From NCBI GenBank assembly GCA_025201375.1, contig JAIWZP010000021.1, positions 1-64,000 of the forward strand: a stretch of DNA of 64,000 nt. Reading direction: 5' to 3'. Positions 35,838-46,687 of the stretch are shown here, piece by piece. The position numbers were made by a program, and so were the translations under genes. The notes below the pieces were generated by a model. It was not told where the DNA came from, searched no databases, and worked only from the letters and a program-made list of their open reading frames with translations. This DNA comes from Gongronella butleri. Lineage: Eukaryota; Mucoromycota; Mucoromycetes; Mucorales; Cunninghamellaceae. Every line of letters begins with the position of its first letter. Positions within the stretch are counted from its first letter, which is position 1.

Positions 35838-38032
35838 CCTCGTCTGACTCCAAGATGTCTGCCATGGTGCAATAGATGCGCTCTGGATCCAGAGATAAAC
35901 ACAATTGGCGGATGATCAGGCTGCCTCTTGTCTCTAATAGCCGTCTGTCAGTGCTGAACAAGAGCAGCAGATTGGTCATGAATTGGCGGAAATACTCGTC
36001 ATCCGAATACATGGAGATCTGGGCAAGCAGCTGCAAATCACGGCGCACCACCTCCTCTGACGAATCCGACAATGTCTTGAGCAATGCAGGGAACGTGCCG
36101 TCGTCCGAAACAAGAATCTAGCAGCGCAAAAAAAAAAAAAAAATAATAGAAAAACGCGTCAACACGCGACCCAATTGCTCATTCCATTTCGTATTACCTT
36201 GTGCGGCGCCTTTTTATGCAGCATGAGGAGCCATTCGAGGCCGGCGACACGCGTTTCTTCATGCTCGTTGAGGAATTGAAGGCGCAAATTGGCGAGCGTG
36301 GCCTGATAGTCGAATGGATCGGGTGATTCAAGCTGTTCGGCGTGGAAATCATTGACTGCGGGTGCGGTAGCGACGGGGGCATTGATGACGTTTGGCATGG
36401 CGGAGGTGTTGCTGAGTGATTTGGGTGCGGGGCTTGTGTCATCGTGATCGTTCAATGCAGATGCGGTCGAAGTGACGGAAGTAGTGGTGGATGTGTTGTT
36501 GATGTTGGCGTCTGTAGGCGACGCAGACGCAATGATGGCAGGCACAGCGGCGGCGGGCGCCACAGGCAGCAATGGCGCTTCTAAAACGAGCTTTTGCAAA
36601 TTTTGATTGGTTGTCGCGGCAATGTCGTGAATATCTGCAACGGGATGGGCAAGCGACGGCAAAAGGGCCTTGATGATATCCGGCGTGAATTGGATGATGA
36701 CATCTTGCGCAATGGATGTGAATGCGTTGATCCATTCGAGAGCGGTGCGCTGGATTTCTTCATCGGTCGACGACAGATGCGGCACGAGGATGGCGACGAG
36801 CCGCGCGTATTGTACAACAATGCCCTGGCCAGGAATATACGTGCCTTTGCCTTGGCCCTCATGCTCTTGCTCGTCCAATTGCTTTTGTGTGTCGACGGCC
36901 TTGGCCGCCTGGTAAATCTCGTGCAAAAACGCCTTCAATTGATCGCTGGCAGCCTTGCGCACATCATCGCTCGGGTCGCTGAGGCATTGGATCAGACCAT
37001 CCAGGAATTCGGGCAAAAATGAGACCAATTCCAAGTCCGGGATCGAGTCGAGCACCGAGATCCACGACACCAAGTATTGTCGCGCATTGGAGTTCCGCAC
37101 ATAGATGCGCTGGCTCAGCAGCGGGATGAAACGAGGCAGCGAAAACGCGGTGTTGCGCGGCAGAGACGCGGGCGCAGGCAATTCCTTGCTCTCAATCTCG
37201 TCCACCGGGTTCAATGGCTCTTGGTAAGCGCTGATGTACTTTGTCGACAGCTCAGACACAATGTCCTTGATCAGCCTGTCAAGGAGTTCCGCGCCACTCT
37301 TGACTGTCACCTCGGAATCGGCCGAAAGCTGATAAAAAAAAAAAAAGGAACAAGAAAATGCAAGTTGTGTTCATAGGAGCTCAAGCATTTTCCCATCCTC
37401 CTCCTCCCCTTTTCTTATCTCTCTTTTCTTGAGAATTTACCTTGCAAAGGGCATCAAAGACGCTGTTGAAGAAGCGCAAAACCTCCCCTTTGGCGACTTT
37501 GGCGATATTGTACATACTTTCACAAGCATAATAACGGACCTTTTGATCCTGATTGCTGAAACATGACAAGATGGGTGGGACAATGCGGTCGAGATAGCCA
37601 GCGACAGACTAGAGCGAGGACCCAAGAAGAAGATCAGCAAAAAAAAGAAAAAAAGGGGGGACCTCCTCAATTGTTTCCAAGGTTCACACGCAAAACGTCA
37701 TTCTTACCGGTCCCAGTGCAATAGCGGTCGCTGCCAAGCCAATTAGGCCACCATAGCGCGCATTTGAGTTGTTGGAATAGACAAAATCTTGCACAAGCGC
37801 ATCGATGATTTCCGTGATACGCTCCGGCGCGTTCTCGCTCTCGCGCACAAGTCTAGAAACAGGTCCCAAGAAAAGGGTCAGTCGCCTTATCCATCTTGCC
37901 CCTTTTTTTTCACATGGGCCCAGGAGCTCCAGGTACCTACTTTTCAATATCCAGCGCGGCGGCCTTGCGCCTATCGTATATCTTGTCAGTCAGCCCACGT
38001 ATCAAAGGCTGCGAAAAGTGACTCGACTCCAT
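34399..38032 (-). CDS. VAC14: Vac14, HEAT-repeat scaffold of the PI(3,5)P2 kinase complex
   Basis: Vacuolar/endosomal scaffold holding Fab1/PIKfyve and Fig4. It starts [20 protein letters not shown], followed by [11 protein letters not shown] and HEAT repeats ([67 protein letters not shown] text, [17 protein letters not shown]). A 1.1-kb exon near 37310-36200 has an Ala/Thr/Ser-rich insert in its second half. The Fig4-binding C-terminal region is clear ([57 protein letters not shown]). The last exon (to 34399) is a Ser/Asn-rich tail. About ten exons; one intron donor is directly followed by a long sense-strand A run (35800-35838). Strong call. Confidence 0.95.
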
Positions 38033-38304
38033 GACAACAAGGTACAAAAAAGAAAAAAAGAAAAGAAAAGAGAGAAACTGATACGAGAGCAAGAAAGAGA
38101 AACGCAACAATTGAAGATCAGCTGCTGGCCACTTTTTTTTTTTTTTTTTTTTTTGCAAATTCCGCCCATTGTTCCACGTGAGCCCTGAGCATCCTTTTTT
38201 TTTATTTTTTATTTTCGAGCGGCCTGATTGAAAGCCAAGCAAGACAAAGCAAGCCAAAAATAAAAGAGTCGAGTGCTATACTGTATGAGCTTTGAAAGAG
38301 ATAT

Positions 38305-41300
38305 TTACATATTAAATGCGCGAGGCGGCTGTGCAGAGCCACCAGACATGATTTCTGGCACGCCAACCTTGAAATTCTTGTACTCGGTAATGCCACGCGT
38401 ACGCACCTAGGAATTAAAACACGTGAGCTTTTCCAATTTTCCAATTTTCCAATTTTTTTCTTCATTTTTCATGTTTTTTCTTTACTTTTCCACCAACATC
38501 GCCGACGACACGGCCACGAGGGCCGCCAATGCCGCTCATGGCAAGGACAGACAAGCTGTCGTTTGGATCATGGACGCGGTAGTCGCCAGAGCAAAGTGGG
38601 CACGTGTATTTGGCATTGTCGTCGTCGCAAATCTGGTTGTAGCGCTCAGGGGTCATTGCCTGGTCGCATCGCGTGTGGATCCAGCGGTCGCACTTGTCGC
38701 ACGTGACCATTTCCTTGTCGTCCTCCGAGATGTCTTCACTGTCCGAATACGAGCGCAAGCACACGGGGCAAAAGCGGTCTTCTTCAAAATGTCTGTAACA
38801 CGGCCGGCAATAGGTGGCCAGATAGACGGGGTACTCGTTCTTGGCATTGGCAGGCGCGACGGCGTGCGTGAATTCCTTGGACTTGTCAGCGCGGCCAGTC
38901 ACGTCAATGCTCGCACAACTATGGCAAATCGCGCAAACAGGGCAAAGCCATTGACCTGCCATAGAAAAATAAAAAAAACGTGAGTGAGAAAGATTGTTCC
39001 AGCGATCTTTTGAATGGATGTGCAGCCCTTTTTTTTTTTTTTTTTTTTTTTTTTACCTTCAGGGATGTCGGTTACGGGAGGTGTACAACTACGAAAAAAA
39101 AAAAAATGAGGATCAAGCAAGAAAAGATGAAATTTGCCGATTTTACCAGTCGGTGTGCCAGCCTCTATCGCAGCCATCGCACATCATCAGCTTGGTTTCG
39201 TCGCCTGTGGACTGGCAGATGCAGCAGAATTTGCACTCGGGGCAATACCAAGGGTACGAATCGACGGCGGCGAGTTGTTTGGGCGTCGTCAAATGCGCAC
39301 ATACCGGGTGGTATTCCAAATGGCAATTGCTGCACGCCACCATGAAAAATGGATCGCACAAAGGCACCCCATGCTCGTCGGTCGTCTTCGGAGCCACCAG
39401 CTGCTTGCAATCAAAGCATTTGGCGGGTGTCACGACTCTGACCTTCTTTTGCTTGTGCGTGGTATCCGTGCCATTCGTCTGCGCGCCTTGACGCTTCGCT
39501 GTTGTTGCTGATGACTCGCGAGGCGAGGCAGATGTGGGGCTGCCGTTCATTGGCGGGAGGATTGCCTGTGGCATGGGGATATTGCGCTTGCGCTGCTGAC
39601 CAACAAACTCATACAGCTGATTCAAATAGAATTGCTGCGCCACGGCCGATTGGCCCTTGCGAATCCATGTTGGCAAGCTGTCCATTTTTGGTGTCGCAAA
39701 GCCAAAGCGTGTTGGGTTGCTACAATACAAAAAAAAAAAATCGAGTTAACTTTGGATGCCCCTTTGAATTCTTGGTTTTTGCTCTTTACATTGGGAATGA
39801 TCCTTGGAATTGATCATTCTGCACCGCCAGCGGGTAGCGGTCGTCATCATTGTCCGACTGTGGAAGGGATGGTCGTGATAAAAGGGCGCGAGTCGCGTCG
39901 CGCAGCTCATTTGGGATGAATTGCATGATTTGATCAATGACAGGGTCCGCCAAATCAAGGACAAATGGTGCAGTGGACGTTGCTGGTGAGGTATGGTGAT
40001 CATCGAAATGGATGGCTGGCTTGCCGTCCTTGGCGGGAGTGATTTGAGGGTTTTGCGAGGGTTGTAAGGCACTGCCGACCTGGTGGATGTTGGTATGGAC
40101 GTCGTAAAAGACGGGCTGGCGATGTCGGCAGGTGTGCAGCTGGGCATTGAGGACGTGAACCTGGCGCGCGCATTGCTGGGCCCATTGGTGGATCAAAATA
40201 TCGGATTGGTCCTTGACGGCCGGCGTGCTTGGCGGTGTGGGCAGCTCGTTGGTCACCTTGGCGGACGCCTTGGCCAGGATGGCTGGCGAAAAGAGGACAG
40301 GGACCCTACCGGAAGCCTCGTCGTGATAGTGTCCATCCAGATGCAGGTCACCCGTCAAGTGCATTAGCTCCGTCTTCTTTTCAAAAGCTGGTGGTGCTTC
40401 ACCCGAGAACCCCTCGGCACGCGCACGCGCTTCAAAGTAATCATCGCGGCACCGGCGGCCCTTTTTCACAATTTTGGACCCGAATTTCTTGAAAACCGAT
40501 CTCGCCGTGACAACAGCCACCTCTCGGTGCTTGAACCAGGGAATCACCATGCCGCGATTCACAAGTACCTCTTTTTCACTGTCTGTCAGACGCACGCGGT
40601 GCAGCGCCCGATTCTTGTTGAAAAACACGTTGCTATCGCGGAATCCAAGCAATTTGGCGGGGTCCATCGCGAGCATGAGCACCAACTCACCACGCGTCGG
40701 CAATTTGAACGTTGACACCTTATACTCGCGCCCTAGATTAGGGGAAAAAAAGACGCAATTGTGTTAAAAAAAGCATTTTCCTTTCAATTGGCGTTTTTTA
40801 CCTTCTAATAGTTCGCCATGCTCGTTCACTTTCTTTTCACCGGCCTCGTCGACCTCACTTTCTTCTTGTTCTTCTTGTTGCTGTTCCTCTTGCTGAGCTT
40901 CTTGCTGCTGCTGAGCCAGCTTTTTGGCCTCCATTTTGCGGAGGTACTTGGATTTGTGCGATTTGGCCGGTAGCGATGGCTCTGGCTGTGTCTCGCCGTC
41001 AACCTCGTGTTCGGTCGGCTCGACCGATGGCCTTTGGGTGCGCTGCTCTCTGCGGCGCTTGGCAGGCAACTCCAATGGCTCTTCCACAGGCGTGCGTTTG
41101 CGGGATCTGCCTCTTCCTTCCTGTTCATCGAGCTCAAAAGGTGGATAATAGTTGACAGACTGCTTCTCTGACACGCGTGAGCTTCGTCGAGTGGAACGGC
41201 CAGCTGATTATGACAAAAAAAAAAAAAAAAAAAAAAAACACAACAACAATAATAGAAAATGACAAAAAAAAACCTCCTGGTGAGTCTCTCTCCATTCACG

Positions 41301-41379
41301 CGTCCCCTTGTCTGCGCGAATTGCACATGTCGTCAATGTACGCGCCAAAGAATCCTCGTTCGTACTTACAACGTGGCAT
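38305..41379 (-). CDS. RSC7/Swp82-domain chromatin-remodelling subunit fused to PHD fingers
   Basis: Predicted SWI/SNF-type remodeller subunit. The start codon lies in a 10-nt exon (41379-41370) that splices in frame to GRSTRRSSRVSEKQ. After a charged Gln/Glu-rich region comes the RSC7/Swp82 domain (REYKVSTFKLPTRG, LLGFRDSNVFFNKNRALHR, VTARSVFKKFGSKIVKKGRR, CRDDYFE). Three PHD-type fingers follow: CFDCKQL to WYCPEC, CCICQSTGDETKLMMCDGCD to QWLCPVC, and MVTCDKCDRWIHTRC to YTCPLC. A 32-nt exon (39088-39057) supplies a zinc Cys of the second finger (GWHTD-CCTPPVTDIPEG). The last exon gives VRTRGITEYKNFKVGVPEI and a stop at 38305. Yeast RSC7 lacks PHD fingers as far as I know; the layout resembles animal PHF10/SAYP. 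Confidence 0.88.
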
Positions 41380-42829
41380 GACGAAAACGCGAGAGACTCC
41401 AAAAAGTGATCAACAAAGGAAAAGGAGAAAGAAAGGGCGCGGAGTGCGCCATTGTCCGCCTATTTATTTTTTTTTCAGGCGCCGTGCGTCACCTGCCAAT
41501 TTGGGTCGCCACCTGAATTCCCCCTTTTTGCACGCACGTTGGTCTGATGGTGTCAAATATTTGACATGATTTTACACCTTTTCACTCGTGACTCATGTTG
41601 CGAACGTCTGCACACAGAACGCCCATTTGAGTGCTCTTTCATTTATGCAAGCTTTTTTTGCTATTTTTTTTATGATTGCAGCATAAAAGACAAGCTGCAA
41701 CAAGGGTGAATGGATGATTTAGCCTACCGGTACATGGACGCGTGGACGACCGCCGACGGCGGATGCTGGAACGTGAAGATTTTCTGATCGACGTTTCGAC
41801 ACAACATGAATTTCTTGAAGTCTTGGTATTTGCCAGGCACATGTCCTATACTTTACCTCACAAATTTGGTGAACGTGCTGCTGCAAGCGTGACGCGTGCC
41901 TTGTCTCTTGTGTTCGTTTGAAGAAAAAAAAATCAGTCAGTTATCTCAATAAGCGTCCGACGAGAAAATCTGTACATGATCGACCTCGGATTTTTTATTT
42001 TTCCTGGTAAAGGGGGACGTCAAAATACATGTGTCAAAGTTTGATGGCCATCGAAGAATGATTTTGCCGCGAAATGATTTTTGCAAGGTTCGCTACAGCT
42101 AAAATTTGAGCAATGTCAAGGCCCTGGACAAACCCCTGATTGACCTTTAAGTTTTAATTTTTTTCTGAGAAGAGCGTGGCCAAAAACATCGCGTGGCAAA
42201 GTTTCGTGGTGCTGCGATGAGTCTTTGGTGGTGAAATGATTTTTTTTTTTCGAATTTTGGAAAAAAAAAAGTCGGTCAGGTCGAAATGGATCTGGAGGGT
42301 CCCTCGCTTTGAGGGGCTCAAGCCTAGACGAAAATTCAAATCCGTTTGGCACCCTACACACAGGCCCTCCGAGAGTCATGTCATTGGATGCATCAACTTT
42401 CACTTTATAAGCAAAACTGCAATAAAAATCGGGGGTCGACTTGACGGTTCGCGAGGAAATGGTGATTAAAGACAAATTTTAAAAAAAGGAATTTCTTGCT
42501 CATTTTTGATTGCACGCCGGTGAAACTGAGCTCATTCGACAAAGAATCGAATAATGCGCCTTTTGTCACAGCAGCACGCAATGAGTTTACTCTGTCCATT
42601 CCCGAGCAAAATGGGACTGAAATCTTCGATCACGCGTCGCAAGTGTACAAAGTTCATGCATCAATGTTGTCGGGCGGGAACAAAATGACCCCCAAACGCG
42701 TAACTTTCTGCACGTGCAAGATTCAGTGCGATCGAGGCACAAGTTAGCGCGCCATTGCGGAAAACGTGAATTTATATACAAAGGCTGATTCTTTTCGCCA
42801 ACGACCAGATCGACCCCCCATTTTTACCA
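41380..42829. other. gene-poor block with diverged repeats
   Basis: Promoter of the RSC7-PHD gene at the left, then A/T-rich DNA. From about 41990 a motif set recurs imperfectly: a CTGAGAAGAG-like word, a GTGGCAAAGTTT word, a short spacer and GAAATGATTTT (seen near 42055, 42165-42240 and again in family 2 copies). TACCGGTA occurs at 41724-41731. No gene is recognised. Confidence 0.5.
42424..42480 (+). repeat. ATAAAAATCGGGGGTCGACT module
   Basis: A short module (ATAAAAATCGGGGGTCGACT, then GCGAGGAAATGGTGATTAAAG) that recurs with changes at about 19520, 43668 and 61160, there followed by GTCGAGCAAAT. It connects the families seen in all three gene-poor blocks. Confidence 0.65.
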
Positions 42830-43110
42830 CAGTTCTGAAAAGAGAATGACCAAAAAGCCTAGATGGCAAAATTTCAAAGGGCTGCAATCACTTGACGGCG
42901 CACCATGTTGATTTGGAAAACCATGATTTTTTCACGGATTTTCCAAGGGGTGCAGTCGACCATTTTCAAGCGATGAATTTTAGGTCCTCAGATCACCGCG
43001 CCATTTAACCACATGGTACATCGTATCTGTTTGCCTACAGAAATGCAATAAAAACTTGGGGTTCGTTGCCTGGGTTTGGAGAAAAAAATCGAAAAACACC
43101 AATTTGACAT
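42830..43110 (+). repeat. dispersed repeat family 2, copy
   Basis: Order of blocks: CTGAAAAGAG, GGCAAAATTTCA, GGGCTGCAATCACTTGACGG, CCAAGGGGTGCAGTCGACCA, GTCCTCAGATCACCGCGCCA, CACATGGTA, AATGCAATAAAA. The same order is seen at 62040-62300 and, from the CCAAGGGG block on, at 47170-47300. Confidence 0.75.
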
Positions 43111-45352
43111 GGATTTCTCGCGCATATGCCATCTCGACGGAGACTTGCTGCAGCGCGTTTAAATGCACATCAACGGAAAGAGCGTGCTCTGGAGCGTACG
43201 TGGGTATCTGTGATCTATGAAAAAACGCGCTTTAGCAATGCTGACACGTCCGCAAAGGCGAGCCATGTGTTGGACCGAATTTGTGTGCGCGATTTTTCGC
43301 GCTACAGTCGTCGTACCGACTCGCTACGCTCAGCATATTTATGCACCCTGGGCGTGTCATGCCGATGGTTGTTTTGGCATGGCTCTGCAGCGCGTTTTGC
43401 AGGTGCTATTCGCCTTTGAATTTTTCGTTAAAATTGCTCATTGCTCGACAACGACCGGAGAGACCCCCGCATTTTTTGTCACTTCTCATGGCTTGCATCC
43501 ATCTTGTCTCTTGTGCGTGAGAATGGGTTGATTCTGGTAAGCCTGATTTCCGACTTTCGATTTGGACACCTGCCAGACCTTGGATTTTACCGCCCAAACT
43601 CGGTGTTCAGAAACCGCATAAAAGTGGTGCCATTTGATGCTTTGGCCTTCCGTTTGTAAGTAATTCTGGGATAAAAATCAGGGGTTGACTAGACTGTTGT
43701 CGAGCAAATTGCCATTAAAGATTTTGGTGAAAAGTGCATTTTCTCTGCGAGTTTTGGCCACCCATCGATGAAACCGGTCGCATCTAGACAGGTTCTAGTC
43801 GCCAGTCAATCACGACAAAAAAAAAAAAAATAAATAAATAAATAAAAAAAATAAAGGGATCTTTCATACAGTATTGATGATTTTGTCTCGAAATGCGGTC
43901 AACCGAGATTGTGTTCCATTTTACTTTCATGTCAATCTATCAAAACTTTGGGCGCGGCCCCCAAACACACGAGTTCACGATTGGGCGCGTACACCAGCGC
44001 TGGTCATCATTGGAAAAACTGCACTCCAGCAGAAATAAAACGAAAACAAAGGCAACCCGTTTTCCTTTAATTTTCAACTCGTTGCAATTCTCTCTACCGT
44101 TATTGGATTCTTTCCTAGTTCACATCAATTACATCCGTCTTGACCGTATCTTGCTGATGGGCGCATCAGCGACCCTCTATGGCGCGTCAATGCGGAGCAG
44201 TTCGCTTGTCAAACTAAATATTTTACTGTGTTGCTCATTGCTCGTCAGCAATCAGATGGATTGCCTACTTTTCTGAAGCATTTCGAGGGGTTTCCATGCG
44301 CGTTTTCTTGCAGGCAAGTTTGACATGATTCGGAAGGCCAGTTTTTAAAAAGTTAATGCAAATGCACGCGGAGCGGCTATTTTTTTTTTTTTTTTTTTTT
44401 TTTTTTACAGAGTGACGCGCCGAATGAATTTTCAGTGCTGCTTCGTTGACTATTGCCGAGAGAATCATGGTTGTCTCCACGAAATGGCAAGTCCAAATCC
44501 CGCATATCGTATCTGAGCAATGGCAAACGAAAAAAAGAAGTTTAACGGCGCGTCTCCTCCATTGCCTTGGCATCAGAGTGCCAAAAATGCTGCTGATTAC
44601 CACGTTGCGACGCGTCGGTGTGCGCACGTGCTCAAATATTTAAGACAAAGGGTCTAACTTCCAATTTGGATTACCTGGAACAGCGCCCCATGTTTATTTT
44701 TGAGCATGGTCTCTTGTCGAGGCGGTGCTCTTTCTTGGTCTTGACGCTTGATGAAAATACCCGACGCACGTTGCAACGAGATCATTGTAGCAACGTTACA
44801 CAAGTGCCCAGGGACAGGCATCCTTCAGCCCAATCAAAGTCACGGGATTTCTTCATGCACTCGACAAGATTAGCGTTGACTGGCTGGCATGTAGATCTGT
44901 TATACCGAAGCTTCCTTTTGATTGAGTTCAAACACACATTCAAGAAATACCTGCTGGGTTATGGCCATTTGTCCTCAGCATTGGCCTGGAACACTTGAAT
45001 GAAACAATCCGTTCGAAGTTTCATGGTCAATGAATGTTGACCTTTGGGGTTAAATGGCTGGCAACTCACGAAACACGCATTCCAATTGCTCCCAGCGACC
45101 TCAATTCCCGACTCTCGTCAAAGCGACGTGAGATAGGAAGCGCGACTCTGTCAATTCATTTGTTTCATTCGAAAATTGAGGATCGGAAATGGCAGCTCTT
45201 GCCAAAAAAGACTGCATCCACTTTTTTTTGTGGAGTACAGTACAATGCTTGTGTAACCGAGATTCCCGGCTTCAAGATAAAAGGGGCAACGTTCGCGCTT
45301 CATTTCGATTTTTTTTTTTTTGTTTTTTTATTCAGATTTATCGTCAACCATC
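43111..45352. other. gene-poor block upstream of the RNase T2 gene
   Basis: No gene is recognised. It holds a module like the one at 19520 (43668-43740: AAATCAGGGGTTGACTAGAC), an A/T microsatellite-like run (43817-43856), one TACAGTA at about 43868, a long T run (44380-44406), and TACAGTA inside GTACAGTACAATG near 45236. Overlapping open frames between 43126 and 43530 share no family features. Confidence 0.5.
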
Positions 45353-46687
45353 ATGAAGGTGATTTTTATTGGTGCCTTGCTGTCCATGGCCAGCTCCTTG
45401 GTTGCTGCCAAGGGCTACTTGCCTCCCACGTATGCTGCCGAGTGCGGCAAGCCCAGCCACTTTGTGCAGAGCTGCACTGCCAAGGCCAATGACACCAGCA
45501 TCAACTCGTGCTGCGTGGAAAAGACCGCTGGCCAATTTGTCCTTGCGTGAGTGATCCAGCTGACAGGAAAAAAAAGGGGGCGTCGGTGTCACAAATTTGC
45601 CCATTGCTCACATTGCGCCATCTTTTTTGACATTTATTATTTTTTTCCAGCCAACTCTGGGACACCAATGCTGGCGTAAGTGATTTTTGAGAGAAACAAG
45701 TCGCGGCATGGTTCTAATTCATATATCTTTTGTACTTGTTACAGTATGAGAACAAATTCAGTAAGCTCGATGGTGCTCTCATTGGTGAGCACGCGCTCAT
45801 TTTCGCGTTTTTTTACTCTCTTTAGCTATCCACGGCCTCTGGAGTGATTACTGCACCAAGGGCTGGGTAAGATTAGAGCAATTGAAGCGCGCAATTGGAA
45901 TCTAATACCGCTGTTTGGTTTCAATCGGGCGCATTTAGCCTCAATTCTGCGATCCCTCGCGTGAACGCACCAACATCACGGATATTTTGGTCTCCCGCGG
46001 CGCCTTCAAGCTGATGCATGACATGAACAACATGTGGCCCAACTCTCAGGGCAACGTCGACAACTTCTGGTAAGACATCAGTCAAAAAAATTAGGGCAAA
46101 GCGCTGATACTTTTGCTTTGTGTCTATAGGAGTCATGAATGGAACAAGTAATTCTATCTTAAAGCAAAGAGATCATTCGTCCCCCTAACCCCATTTCCTA
46201 GGCATGGCACGTGTATGGACACGTTCAAGCCCAGCTGCTATAAGAACAAGGATCCTATTGAAGGCATGATCAACTTTTTCAACGCGACTGTGCAGATTTA
46301 CGAAAAGTATGATCTGTACAAGGTCCTGAAGCGCCATGGTGTTGTCCCTGGACGCAAGTACAACACCAAAAAAGTCCAAGAGATCATCAAGCACGAATTT
46401 GGCATGATGCCTGATTTGCAATGCAAAAACGACAAGCTTACGGAAGCCTGGATGTATCTGTACTTCAAGGTAAGCAATTTACTTATTTATGATGCTTGCA
46501 CAATCGGTCGTTTCATGCGGTCTCACACGCCAATTTATTTTTATTTTTTCTTTTGCCATGCCAGGGTCCTATCACGATGCAACAAATTGTGCCCCAACCT
46601 TACAACAACAATGCTACTAATTGCAACAGCACGTTCATCTACCCTGCCAAGTACCCATTCAATGCCACGGCTGTCCAGCCTTGGTAA
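45353..46687 (+). CDS. RNY1: secreted RNase T2
   Basis: Extracellular or vacuolar endoribonuclease that cuts RNA through 2',3'-cyclic phosphates. It starts with a signal peptide (MKVIFIGALLSMASSLVAA). Eight exons join in frame to 279 residues: 45353-45546, 45651-45675, 45745-45784, 45826-45866, 45939-46069, 46130-46147, 46202-46469 and 46565-46687. Both catalytic segments are intact: CAS I (AIHGLWSDYC) and CAS II (SHEWNKHGTC). CAS II is split by an intron after an exon of only 18 nt. Several Cys suit the usual disulphides, and N-linked sites occur near the C-terminus (NNNATNCNSTF). The gene sits alone between repeat-rich blocks. The function call is strong; the symbol is by analogy. Confidence 0.94.

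Noticed and set aside
38462..38962. Stop after KKKHEK taken as the end of the PHD gene
   Set aside because: A donor at GGAAAA|gtaaag joins a further exon (VRTRGITEYKNF…) with good frame continuity, moving the stop to 38305.
43126..43531. Overlapping plus-strand frames of about 100 codons
   Set aside because: No shared domain, no splice logic, and they lie in diverged repeat DNA.
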